DNA of 27,554 bases from Neoconidiobolus thromboides FSU 785 (Eukaryota; Entomophthoromycota; Entomophthoromycetes; Entomophthorales; Neoconidiobolaceae): assembly GCA_025603075.1 (NCBI GenBank), contig MU626501.1, positions 1 through 27,554 on the forward strand. The letters are read 5' to 3'. The number at the start of each line of letters is the position of its first letter. Positions within the stretch are counted from its first letter, which is position 1. The notes below the pieces were generated by a model. It ran no database searches, was not told the DNA's origin, and was given only the letters and a program-made list of their open reading frames with translations. Positions 1 through 10,961 of this stretch are shown piece after piece. The position numbers and the translations under genes are program-made.

Positions 1-511
1 TTTTGTTTTGTTTTGTTTTATTATAAAATTCCATAAACCTTGAGTTATCATAAGTAGCTCTTAAAATTAATGTAAATGAATTACAATGCTTATATTATAT
101 ATCTGTTAAATACCTAACAGAAATAACATAAAACATGTAGTTAGGAAAACTGGCTATTTAAGAAAAGGAAACAATTAAAATAAGTTTTAAATAAAAAGAT
201 TTAATTTAGGCTTTCTAGATTTAACCGTCACATTAGACACAAATCTAAAAATCTAAAATTTGAATTAACTTCTAAGTAAATTCTGAAACCAATTCGGACG
301 ACCCCATATAACAATTAAGAACTTCTGATTTAGCTTTTTTAAGATAACTAATACGTTATTAAACTATGTGATTTAATAATGGAGGTAATTAAAAAAACAT
401 TAATTAAAAAATACGCTAATTATTAGTGTTTTGCCAGCTTTTAAATTAAAGCATGGAGAATCATTGTAATCATATTAAAATAAATAAAAACTGTTTCTAT
501 TTTTTATAATA

Positions 512-612
512 TGGGAATATGTTTTTGTGTTTAAGAATTTTACTAACAAATTTTTCGCTCAAATAGTGCTTGAAAAATGGAAAAAGTAATGAAGCCAAAA
601 AAAACATCCCCA
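512..612 (+). mobile_element. MITE copy 1 (TGGGGATGT family)
   Basis: A 101-bp non-coding element with ends TGGGAATATG and CATCCCCA, and the family core (GTTTAAGAATTTTACTAAC, then CGCTCAAATAGTGCTT). It is flanked by TA on both sides (510-511 and 613-614). In this list the plus orientation is the one reading TGGGGATGTATTTTTG. It has no transposase, so any movement must have used an enzyme encoded elsewhere. Confidence 0.85.
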
Positions 613-768
613 TACTTCATTTTTAATTTTTAATATTGGAATTTATTTAATAATAAAGAATAAAATATATCATATTGCTTTCAGGTGTTTAAAAAATTTA
701 TGAATTAAAAAAGTAGAACAATTTATGCGATTTTAAAAAAGTATTAATTTGTTTTATTAAATAATATA

Positions 769-870
769 AGGAGAGAGTGCTTTTTTTATTTCATCACTTT
801 TTCCATTTTTAAGCACTGGTTGAGCAGAAAAACTGCTAGTAAAATTCTCAAACAAAAAAGTATATCATTA
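769..870 (-). mobile_element. MITE copy 2, degraded
   Basis: This is the same family in reverse orientation: the core TTTCATCACTTTTTCCATTT, then AAGCACTGGTTGAGC and TAGTAAAATTCTCAAAC are recognisable. Both ends have decayed (AGGAGAGAGTGC instead of TGGGGATGT-like, TATATCATTA instead of ACATCCCCA). Its borders are therefore approximate and no clean target duplication can be read. It is probably one of the older copies. Confidence 0.7.
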
Positions 871-916
871 TATATTAATATTATTAAAAAAAATAGGAAT
901 TTAAAAATTTAACATA

Positions 917-1016
917 TGAGGATATATTTTTGTATTTAAGAATTTTATTAACAAACTTTCCACTCAAATAGCGCTCAAAAGGTGGAAAAAGTAATGAAGC
1001 CAAAAAAACATCTCCA
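917..1016 (+). mobile_element. MITE copy 3
   Basis: A 100-bp element with ends TGAGGATAT and ATCTCCA, flanked by TA (915-916 and 1017-1018). The core reads CCACTCAAATAGCGCT, followed by GGTGGAAAAAGTAATGAAGC. The flanking CATATG on both sides comes from the palindromic target plus the inverted ends. Confidence 0.85.
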
Positions 1017-1319
1017 TATGAAAGACTTTATAAAGTTTTATTAACCATCAAAATTTCAAAATATTTAGAGATATTTGCGGGGAGTTGTTAATACTTTCTC
1101 AAAACTCTTTATAACCCCTATATATTATCAATTTATAAATAAAAAACTTCAAAGATTTATTATTATGTTAACTTATAATGACCGTAGTAATCAATAAACT
1201 CTCATTAAATCAATTTTCAGGACTTAATTAAAAAACTTTAATTTTATTAATACTCAATAACATATCATCAAGCTGTATCTACTAAAATCAGTCAATTTTC
1301 ATTCACCTATAATATAATG

Positions 1320-2561
1320 TTATTCTGTTTTTGCCTGATTCTCCAACTTCTCTTGATTCTGTTTCTTTCTCAATAAATACCTAGCTTTTGCATCCAACAC
1401 AGCCCCATCATCATTCTTTCTTTTAAGTGTATCTTTCAATTTATCAAATTTCTCATCCCCTTTCTTTACTTCCAGCATCTTGCTCTCTTCCAATTGAGTC
1501 GTTAGCAATTTCTTCATTCTATTAGCTTGTGCTTTTTTAGCTAATAATCTTTTTTCTTCTTCTGCTTTCTTTTTTCTCATTATAAATTCATCATAATAAG
1601 AAATAGAATCATCTCTTTTGACATCTTTTCTGACTATATTTAAACCAGCGGATAATAATTGTCTTTTATCAATGACTTCATTATTGGCATTAATTTCTAT
1701 TTTTTTGCCTTCTTTTAAGGCTTTAGCCAATAAATCTTCTTTTGTTGATTGATTTGTTGTTGTTGAATTTGCTTCTTTTTTAATCTCTTTAGTAATAATT
1801 CCGGCTTCTATTTGTCGACTTTTGGCAGATAATAAATTCTCATAAAATTGAAACATATTACCATCTTTACTTTGATCATCTAGATTCATAATTGAATTAA
1901 TTGAACAACACTTATATAAATAATTAAAATTAGAATTTCACCTTCAATATTATCTTCTTTCTCCAACCTCTTGAGCTCTTCTTGCTGTTGCTTATAACTA
2001 ATTATTCGATTAATATGTATACAGTCAAAAGAATATGATAAACTTACGCAGTTGTAACAAACTCTTCTTTTCCTTTATAAAGTTCACTTTCCCTTTCCTT
2101 TTCTTTTTCAACTAATCGACCTTCCGCTCTTAGTCTATCTCTCTTCCTTAATTCTGCGGTTTTTAATAAACCTTGGATATATTTTGGCTAATTAAAATCA
2201 ATCAATCAATCCATTCCTTTTTAAAAGCTAAACTAAATATAAAAAACCTTACTTTATTATCGTCTGTTCCCTTCATCAAATCTAAATATTTTTTTTCATT
2301 ATCTTTCATTTGATCATAAACCTCGTCATATTCATATGCTGTTGGATCTACATCCAATGCTTCTTTGACCTGTTCAACTAATTTTTTTGAATTTCCCACT
2401 TTCACTTGAGCTCGTTTGATCTCTTGATTCGCTTTTTGCTTTTCTTCTAAAGGAGTTGTCTCTTCTTCTTCTTCATGTAATAAATTTTTAACTGGTTTGG
2501 CTAAGGCTGGTTTATTTTTGATATTGAGACCAAATTTTAATTTGGAATTACTAAATGGCAT
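1320..2561 (-). CDS. NSRP1: NSRP1-like nuclear speckle splicing regulatory protein (four exons)
   Basis: Spliced model on the minus strand: exons 2561-2253, 2187-2048, 1997-1942 and 1879-1320, giving 354 residues. Introns are 65, 50 and 62 nt, all GT-AG, with phases 0, 2 and 1. The order of motifs matches the NSRP1/CCDC55 (DUF2040) family: acidic N-terminal segment, the TAYEYDEVYDQM block (about residues 74-85), PKYIQGLLKTAELRKRD at the start of exon 2, the EEFVTTAYK junction of exons 2 and 3, then a FYENLL motif and a lysine/glutamate-rich coiled-coil-like tail. The C-terminal DAKARYLLRKKQ resembles the family's SARDRYLARQMA ending. In animals NSRP1 is a nuclear RNA-binding regulator of splice-site choice; the same role here is inferred. 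The protein lacks the long RS-rich insert of the human protein. The ATG at 2561 opens the reading frame. The least certain junction is the third intron, whose donor is GTGAAA. Confidence 0.85.
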
Positions 2562-3491
2562 GCTGAATATTAAAGAAATAATTATTGCGTTAGACTGAAA
2601 TTAAGGTTTTTGGATTTGCAAAAGCTGATGTTTGAAGCTGAATGAGTTATGATTAATTGAGTGCAAAAATTGAATATGATGGTTGAGATAATGTATATGA
2701 TGAATATGTTGGTTTCCAAAAGAATTGTTGTTTATATTGATATAATTCTTCAATTATTTAAAATGAAGAGTATTTTTTATAGGATTTCCAGGGTTACTGC
2801 TTTTATATTTTTATAGCTCAATTAAGTTATTTCATTATAGTATAGTAGTTAATAGTTTAGTTTAGTTTAGTTTGGATGTTAAAGTAAGATACTAACGCGA
2901 AGTGAATAGTCATAATTAGAATTATTAAATACTATTTTAATAGATAATATCGTTTTCACATTATCTAAAATTATTAATGTCATGGTTTTGTTCAATTATT
3001 TTATCAATAATGGGATTTATTGTATCCTCTAATAAATGGGGATGTATTTTTATGTTTAAGAATCCTACTAACAAATTTTCCGCTCAAATAGCACTTAAAA
3101 GAGAAAAAGTAATGAAGCCAAAAAAAACAGCCCCAACCATTAAAAGATTAAGTTGTTTCATTTGAAATGGAATTATTTTAAAATCCAAATTCAGATTTGT
3201 GTACCTTTATAGTTTTATGAAGTACCTTAAAGTTGATTAAACATTTACAAAATACAATAGAATTTTGTTTAAAAAGATTAGTATGTTATTGTATTATATA
3301 CCAAATTCTATAGTTAATAACAGGCCTGAGTCTATTTGATGATACTTAGCACTATAAAAGTATCGTTATTTTCATAAACTAAATAAATAATAAATAAAAA
3401 GCTTAAGTATATGTCAAATTTAATAAACCAAACTTTTATTTTTAATTCTAACGAATTCAATGATCATCAACTTTTAATAGCATCTAACGAT
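2562..3491. other. Intergenic spacer between NSRP1-like and MATE genes
   Basis: The spacer contains MITE copy 4 (3037-3135) and a short TTTAG repeat at 2856-2870. The part next to 2561 should hold the promoter of the NSRP1-like gene, but I see no clear TATA element. A short plus-strand open frame at 2977-3165 runs through the MITE and is not a gene. Confidence 0.55.
3037..3135 (+). mobile_element. MITE copy 4
   Basis: A 99-bp element with ends TGGGGATGT and ACAGCCCCA and the family core CCGCTCAAATAGCACTTAAAA. The flanks are AA on the left (3035-3036) and AC on the right, so one base departs from a perfect dinucleotide duplication. Confidence 0.85.
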
Positions 3492-5148
3492 CTAAAAAGA
3501 AGTTTTCGATTCTTTTAATCTATTTTTACAATTATTAACTTCTAACTCCCAATCGCATGTCAAGATAACATAGCCCAATGTCGAAGACGTAATTAACAAA
3601 GCTAAACAAGTACCAAACCAAAGTCCCAACACTCCAAAATTCCATTGGAAAGTCACATATAATCCCAAAGGTATAGCAATTATATAAAAGGCAATAACGT
3701 TCACAATAGCTCCAATAGCTTGTTTACCTTGGCCTCTTAAGATACCATTCGATACTGTAAAGACACTATCAAAAATTTGATACAAAGCAGCAACAGGAAT
3801 AATGATTTGAACAATTTCAATTACCTTTTGATCATCCGTAAACAATTCACTCAATTTTTTTGAAAACAACAATAAGAACGTCGAATTAAAAAAAGGCATA
3901 ATTAAAGCTAAAACCAAAGCACAACGACTGGTATGTTTGGATTTAATAGGCATTGATGCACCCAATAAATTGCCAATTCGATTACTAGCAGCAATTGACA
4001 TGCCTACTGGTACTGACCATACGGTATTAGTAATAGACAATACAATAGATTGAGCAGCTAGCTCATTGGTGCCTAAATAAGAAGCTGCTAAAGACATAAT
4101 TTCAAAGGCCCACCATTCACTACATAATTGTAAGATCCCAGGTACACCTAATTTAATATATGGCCCCCATCCGGTTAAAGCCTGTTTAGTGAATCCACCC
4201 CAACACTGAGAACCATTAATGTATTTTGAATATAAGATGCCAAAGGTTAAACATAGCCAATAGGTAATTGATGAAGCTATTGGTGCACCTTTAAAACCAA
4301 GGGAGGTGGAGTCATTCATAACTAAAAAATATACCAAAATTAAATTAATAGGTAATACAGCTATGGTAATATCAGTTTGAGCACGCATGATTTCTATAAA
4401 TAAAAATTAATTGCTATTAAATAATATATATTATAAAATAACTTACTCTGTGCTTGAAAATATCTCTTTAAGCACTCAAATGCCATAAAAGCAGGTGCCC
4501 CAAATAACAAATGTTTCATATAAACCCCACAAAGCTTTGATAATTCTGGATCTTGTCCAATAAGTAACATTAATTTTTCAGAATTTAACCAAACAAAACT
4601 GATGGGTATAAACATTGTTAAAGAGACTAGGATCCCTCTTTGTAAATGTAATCCTACTGCATGAGGGTTATTGCTACCAGTAAAAGCTTGGGAACAAAGA
4701 GTGTCTAAAGCAGTGGCCATACCAATGGATAAAGACCAACCGGTAATTGCTGCAAACATATTACTTAAAGCAGCAGCACCAAGTTGTTTAGTACCCTAAA
4801 GAAGAAATACTAATTAGTTTCAATAAATATTAGAAATGAATAGAAATTTACCAAATGCCCAATTGAAAAGATATTAGCTAATGGCATAGCATAAGACAAA
4901 AACATAGCTACAATAACAGGTAAACCAGTAGTAAATAAATAGTACATCTCGGATTTATAATCGTTCCATACGGGAGTAGTAACAAAATCTATTTCTTGTA
5001 GTTTATCATTTTTTGTGTTAAATCGAGGGGACTCTACTTGAGCTAAATTGACTAAAGTATCTGAAGATGCATTATGGATTGTATGGTAGTTTTGTAGCTT
5101 TTGGTTGGTGTCAAAGAGTTTCGTTGATGGAATGCTTTCTTCAGACAT
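3492..5148 (-). CDS. MATE family multidrug/toxic-compound extrusion transporter, paralogue 1 (three exons)
   Basis: Exons on the minus strand: 5148-4852, 4795-4447 and 4393-3492, giving 515 residues. The two introns are 56 nt (phase 0) and 53 nt (phase 1), both GT-AG. The start is the ATG at 5148 (MSEESIPSTK); the frame stays open four codons further up, to 5160, but that position is TTG. An N-terminal hydrophilic tail of about 65 residues is followed by hydrophobic segments spread to the end, as expected for a 12-helix MATE antiporter. Family landmarks are the TALDTLCSQAFTG motif (second exon), LQRGILVSL, a CLKRYFQAQ segment after helix 4, GVPGILQLCSEWWAFE, and GILRGQGKQAIGAIVN. MATE proteins export organic cations or drugs against H+ or Na+, usually at the plasma or vacuolar membrane; the substrate cannot be told from the sequence. 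The nearest relative in the window is the gene at 8675-10518. Confidence 0.92.
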
Positions 5149-6843
5149 TATTGAAATCAAGTAGGGAATTTAAATCAATTTGATTGGTATTTATAGTATT
5201 TTCATATTGTTATGGTTGATTTAGATTACCCGTAATTTAAGACTGTCAAATGTGTCATGGTACGGATAAAAATTAAGATATTTGAATTTTTTAAATTAGA
5301 GATTGTATTCTTTGGATCCTGATGTTTTTTATTGAATTCAGCCAATGGAGATGATAGATTCGATATATTGCTAATTGTCAATGATTATTTAGTTAATTAA
5401 ATAAGGTTTATTATGGAGATTATTAACTTTTAATCAGTTAAATGAATTTAAGTAGGCTAATTTTCAATTGTTCCTGATAGCTTAAAGAAGATGTTAGAAA
5501 ATCATAAACTATCTCAACTTTATTTTTCATTCATTTTTCCAAAGCTTTACAATGCAACTGATCTGAGTATCTATATTGTTGAGGGTGTAAAAAACGAAAT
5601 GGGAGTAGAAAACGGAAGGTTAACATGTAGGGAGTAGTAGAAATAGATTCATTAAATTACAAGAAGCCATCTATTTACTTTTTTTAAGTTTTGATAGTAA
5701 AGTTTACAATTTTGATTTATTATTTTATTCTTGAATTTTCTTGATAACCAAATAAACCACAAAATGGCGAAATACTTTAATTATACTTTATTTTTTAACT
5801 TTTGATTATTATTATTGTGTAAAAAAACTAAATACTATCACTAATACAATCATATCAGCCTCAGGTTCAAAACGATTTACACTATAACAAACTCACTTCG
5901 GTTTTATTTAATAGACTACCTTAGACTTCTAACTCAATATTTTGACTCTTCGATCAACTTCCGATTTCCAATATATTAAAGAAATACCTACAAAAACTCC
6001 ATGTTTAATTCTTACCAAAACTAGTAAATTAACAAAAAATAATAGATGAAAACTTAATAAAATAGTAAAGACCCTTATGAAAAAGAGAAACTTGGTGTAA
6101 ACTAACTAAATTAAATAGATGAAATAAAATGGTAAAGTATAGTCAACTAGTTATTTTTATAATTATTTTATTCTATATTTATTCAAATTAAAAGGGTTCT
6201 TGCTGCACCTTTAAAATTAAATTAACATTTAAACCCTTGGAAAGATAAAAGTAAAAAAAATATATTATCTAAATCAGTTGGATAAATGAAGTTAGTAAAC
6301 TAATCATAGTTATTATATTACTTATGATAATCACCATTCTGAGTGTATAGTTTTAAAAACACAATCCGGCTTTTAATTATGTAAAATATGAATTATAATC
6401 GATAGCTATATCCTATCCGTCCACCACCATTATATACCACCTTATTTTTTTTAAGAGTATGTTTAATTAACAGCTATCAAGAAGGAAGATACTTGAACAG
6501 AATTGGCAATTCAATAGCTCAACTTTTTGATAGGTTTTAATTTATATTTAAAAAATTTAAAACATTGGTATAAGGCTAAATGATTTTATTGAAAAAATGA
6601 GTGCAATAAAGGATACTAATGTCATTAAAAATATTTTAAACTTTTTAATTTGCTTCATCTTTCATTTTAAAAATTATAATAACTAAATTTATTAACAGTT
6701 TTAACATCTAATAAAAATAATCTCATGTTAAAAGGTTTGATAATATTTAATAAATACTAATTTGAAACAATGAAAAAAAGTTATGATAGATAGTAGGTGT
6801 GTTATAGCAAATTGAGATCTAAAAATAAAGACGCTTAAGTAAG
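5149..6843. other. Intergenic region without a recognisable gene
   Basis: The region upstream of the MATE gene should hold its promoter. The only notable open stretch is a 48-codon plus-strand frame at 5491-5637 (starts MLENHKLSQLYF), locally less A/T-biased, which I cannot match to any family. No MITE copies are present. The remainder is A/T-rich with frequent stops. Confidence 0.5.
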
Positions 6844-6916
6844 TGGAGAACCCGGGCATCGATCCCGGTGCCTCTCGCATGCTAAGCGAGCGCTCTACCA
6901 TCTGAGCTAGTTCCCC
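6844..6916 (-). tRNA. tRNA-Ala, anticodon AGC
   Basis: Read on the minus strand, the 73-nt gene begins GGGGAACTAGCTCAGATGG. The acceptor stem pairs GGGGAAC with GTTCTCC (one G-U), followed by discriminator A. The anticodon arm is CTCGC-TTAGCAT-GCGAG, giving anticodon AGC. The T arm is CCGGG-ATCGATG-CCCGG, the unusual T-loop start (A instead of T) seen in eukaryotic cytosolic tRNA-Ala. There is no intron and CCA is not encoded. The internal promoter boxes A (TAGCTCAGATGG) and B are intact. A run of five T on the minus strand (6821-6825), about 20 nt past the gene, can serve as the RNA polymerase III terminator. Confidence 0.97.
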
Positions 6917-8674
6917 AATTTATAATCTAGACAATAAAAAAAAATAATTAAACTATTACCTGCCGAAATTAGAATTAGATCAAGAATGAAAAATGACTAA
7001 ATAAAGAGCCTTTTTAGATAATAAGGCAAAGCTTTAAACTAAACCAAATTAATAATAATCAATTTGCTGGTATTATTATTCTTTTATAATTGAAGTTAGG
7101 AAGGTTCTTATTAAAAGTTTAAAGGATGATGTGTTAATAGTTAATTGATGGTGATACTTTGAATGGTGATAAAGATTATACTATCACTTTATCTTAAGTT
7201 GATTAAAAAACCTTGAATTTTGAAGTAATAGACTGCTATTATTATAAGGATAAGGATATGGCTATTACAATTTTAAAGAATCATATGCTAAGTAGTGCTT
7301 AAATCAATGATCTATGTGGTATTAGATTATTATTAAGGGATCTAGTTTGCTAAATATTAGAGTAAATTTTTATTTAAAAATAGGCGTTTAAAACAAATGG
7401 CTGTCACTTTGAATTAGTAACAGTAAAAGAAGAAAATGGTGACTTAAAGAATAGGGAAAACTAAGTTGAAAGGGACGATAGTGTAAATGCGCTAAAGGAG
7501 CCAACTTTCAAGTGAATTTGTTTTTTTGATTTAAACTCGTTAACCTCCAAGTTAGTTTTCATATTTCAAACTGGGTCTTTATTTATATTCATAGTAGACT
7601 TAATCCTAATTAAAGCAATCTTTTATAATTTGAATAGATGTTTTATTAATAAAAATGACAAAAACTATGAGTGTCAAGAATAACATGATAATTAAAAGTA
7701 AGTTAAACTTTTATATATGAATCCATGCTTTATCGCATTTTTATTTACTATAAAAATAATCATGTCATTTTTTATTATTTTAAGTTTTCATGGATGGTTG
7801 AAGTTATTATATATATTGAATGGATAAAAAGTGGTTTATTTGAATGATCAAAATAGCTTTAGATATATTATTAGTATATTATCAATGGATTATTAATACA
7901 TATCGGTAACGAGATAATAGTGTTAGGTTCATTATAATTTACTACTAAAGTACAACTTTTATTTTGATTATTTAAATTTTATCTAACAAAAACTGATATT
8001 ATAAAAAAATAATTCAGGAATAGTGAATCTTTATTGAAGGGTTTTAGGCATTTATTTCGAGTTTATTTAGTTTACGCTTATTCTATTTTATTATTTTGAT
8101 ATTGTCTTTTTGTTTATTAAGTTAAATAAAACTAAACTTAATGTGAGCGTTTCTTTTGAAATTTTTTTTATAAATTTAATTTTCTGCTATATAAAAAGTG
8201 GATAAATAAACAAACAAAACTAAAATAAGACATCAGACGTATTTTAGAATATAAATGTTTGATAAAATAATATTGAAAGTATAATAAGGTAGTCAAAAGT
8301 TAATATATTGATCTATACTTTGATTTATTAGCTATTTATATGTTATTATCAGGTATAAAGAATACAATGCATTGTCATTTTTTAAAAACTAATTGATCCT
8401 TAATCGAGTATATGAATATAGTAATAGTTAAATGAATTTGAAAAACAAAATAATTTAATTTAATATTGATAAAGTAATATTCTAGTAAAAATGCATACCT
8501 TTTGTTTAATAATATATTAATAAACTAGTGCTAAAAAACCATTCCTTCAAACTAAATTCATCAACCTAACCTTTATTTATTCACTAAAAAGAGTTATTAT
8601 TATTATTTGCACACTTCTTTGAACCTCAAAACACAAAACCAAACATATAATATAAAATAAAATCGTTCTATTAT
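6917..8674. other. Intergenic region without a recognisable gene
   Basis: This is 1.75 kb of A/T-rich sequence between the tRNA and the 3' end of the second MATE gene. I found no open frame with family resemblance, no MITE copy and no obvious repeat. A stretch around 7417-7515 is slightly richer in G and purine codons but has an internal stop and no recognisable motif. Confidence 0.5.
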
Positions 8675-10518
8675 TTAAACAATTTCTGGTCCATTCATTC
8701 TGTCCATTTCCTCTTGCCTTAATCTTTCTTGACAATTAAAAACCTCCTCTTCCCAATTAGTATATAAAATAGCAGATACTAAAGTTAAAGCACATAGAAA
8801 TAAAGCAATAGCTAATCCCCACCATAAACCATAAACACCCCAACCTAAACCAAAAGCTAAATAAAATCCAATAGGTAATGATAAACCATAATAAGCAATA
8901 ACATTAACAATTGCACCCAGTTTCTGTCTTCCTTGCCCTCTTAATAAGCCACCAGATACACCACTCAATCCATCAAACACTTGAAATAAAGCAGCAATTG
9001 GAAGTATAGATTTAGCTAATAAAGCTACTGATTCATCGTCCGTAAACAAATAACCCCAGAAATCCCTGAAAACAACTAAGATAGTAGAATTGATCATGGA
9101 AAATAGTAATGCTAATAATAAAGCTGCTAACCCACATAGTTTAGCTCGATTGCTAGTTGCATCTCCGAGAAGGTTGCCCATTCGATTAGAAGCTGCTATA
9201 CTCAATCCCAAAGGTACCATGTAAAATAAATTACATGTAGTTAATGAGACTGCATGTGCTGCAAGGGGTGCTTTTCCTAAATATGAAGCTGCCAACCCCA
9301 TGACCTCAAATGCCCACCATTCAGCACATACCATAATAATTCCAGGAATTCCTAATTTCAAAAATTCATACCAACCATCTAAGCTTTCTTTTGTCCATCC
9401 GCCCCATGCTTGATAGCCTTTAAATAATCTTATATAGATAATAGCAAAGATCATCATACACCAATTAGTTAACGCAACAGTTAAGGGTGCACCATCAAAA
9501 CCTAATCTAGTTGGTTCATAAAACACTAATAAAAAATTTAATACTACATTGATTGGAATAACGGAGAAGAGAATATAAGTAGCAGCTGTCATGATATCTT
9601 GAGCTTGTAAAAATTTCTTTAAGCATTCAAAAACAATATATGGGGGTGCTCCTAATAATAAGATCTTTAAATATCGACCGCAATAATAAGCTAACTCTGG
9701 ATCTTGCTTTAATAATAATAATATGTTCTCTGCATATAGCCACAAGAAGGATACGGGAATGAGGAGAGTTAATGAGATCAAGATCCCTCTTTGTAAATAG
9801 ATACCTACTATATGTAAATTTCTTGCCCCTGTAAAAGCTTGAGAACATAGTGTATCTAAAGCTGTAGCCATACCCATTGCTACAGACCAACCAGTAACAG
9901 AAGCAAACATATTACTTAATGCGGAGGCAGCTAATTCTGTAGGACCCTTTTGGATAAAAAACATATAAAAAACAACATATGGTAATAATAATAAAAGCTT
10001 ACCAAATGACCTAATGAATAAACTGAAGCTAATGGAATGATATTTTGTAAAACATAACTGATAACAATTGGTATAGCTAATTTGGATAATAAATAAGACT
10101 CATTAACTACCCTTTTAAAAGTTATATCCGAAGGTTCAATATCCATGAATGGTGCGCTTTCTGCAACATCAATAATATTATTGACTCCAAGTCCAATCTC
10201 GGAGCTTGTGTACCCTGAGTAGGATGGAATTACGGTTGGATTTTGACCTAAATGTTGGTTGATACTGTCATAGATGGTAGGCTTTAATATATCGGATGAG
10301 ACGCTATGTTGACTTCCTCTACGTCCACTTAATACTCCACTGGAACGATTAGAACGGTAAGACCCAGACTCTAAATAGCTACTTAAACGTGGTTTGCTGC
10401 TGTTGGGAGTGGCACCGTAGCTTATATTTGTTGATGGTGTAGGATCATAAGGTGGTGGGTTTAATAAAGCATCGGATTCATTCCCATTATCATCTACTGG
10501 ATTATTACTGGAAGGCAT
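8675..10518 (-). CDS. MATE family multidrug/toxic-compound extrusion transporter, paralogue 2 (two exons)
   Basis: Exons on the minus strand are 10518-10003 and 9946-8675, joined across a 56-nt GT-AG intron (phase 0), giving 595 residues. The first ~140 residues are a polar, Ser/Pro/Asn-rich cytosolic tail (for example NPPPYDPTPS) that could carry regulatory phosphorylation sites. The first membrane segment is at about 146-166. Family signatures follow: ATALDTLCSQAFTGARN, YLQRGILISL, a FECLKKFLQAQ segment, GIPGIIMVCAEWWAFE, and GLLRGQGRQKLGAIVN. The protein is a proton- or sodium-coupled exporter of small organic compounds by family; its substrate is unknown. It is about 80 residues longer than the paralogue at 3492-5148, nearly all in the tail. 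Both genes share an intron at the same place and phase (after the GHL of helix 1), but the second intron of paralogue 1 is absent here. Confidence 0.93.
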
Positions 10519-10961
10519 CGTTTATCTAAATTGAAATTAAAATATAAAAATATAAGAAAGTTAGGTTTTTAAATGCAAAAGTTTGGGGTATTTTATTTCA
10601 AATAAAATTTGCTAGCTTACGTGATTTTTTGTGTTTAACTGAAAATTCAATTTTTGAATAAATTATTATTGAGTTTTTATAAGTACTGTATTTTTTCAAT
10701 TAGAATATTAGAATTCACTATTTTTTTATTGTAATTTTAGGATTCGGTATTTTTTGTTTAATAAATAAACCTCTTATTCTTGGTATTATTTGTATTCATT
10801 TTATATGATAGATATAATTTATTCATATAATGATAGTAAAAAAAGTAGTCAACAATTTTCCTGCCCAAAAAATTCCAAAAATTTTCAACTTTTTTATTTC
10901 ATTAAAACCAAAACATAAATTATAGTAAACTAAAACTACAAAAACCGCAAAACTTGAAACT
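10519..10961. other. Short intergenic region
   Basis: This lies between the start of the second MATE gene and the stop of the kelch gene, both on the minus strand. It should contain the MATE promoter and the kelch terminator. It is A/T-rich, with no repeat or RNA gene that I can recognise. Confidence 0.5.

Larger units (their letters stand above)
1..1319. other. Intergenic spacer with three MITE copies
   Basis: There is no gene here that I can support. The first 19 bases are a short TTTTG repeat. Three copies of the ~100-bp MITE family lie at 512-612, 769-870 and 917-1016 and are listed separately. The rest is A/T-rich sequence with stops in all frames. Confidence 0.6.

Noticed and set aside
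1880-1889. Separate small gene starting at the ATG at 1889
   Set aside because: That ATG lies inside the third intron of the NSRP1-like model; the frame is the fourth exon, entered at 1879.
2977-3165. 62-codon plus-strand open frame
   Set aside because: More than half of it is MITE copy 4 read through; the same element elsewhere is full of stops in this frame.
5149-5160. Start of the first MATE protein four codons further upstream (5160)
   Set aside because: The codon there is TTG; the first ATG in frame is at 5148 and has A at -3.
5491-5637. 48-codon plus-strand open frame with fairly protein-like composition
   Set aside because: I could not match it to a family or find plausible flanking exons, so it is only mentioned in the spacer entry.
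9627-9890. 87-codon minus-strand open frame in an alternative frame
   Set aside because: It is a shadow of the second exon of the second MATE gene.
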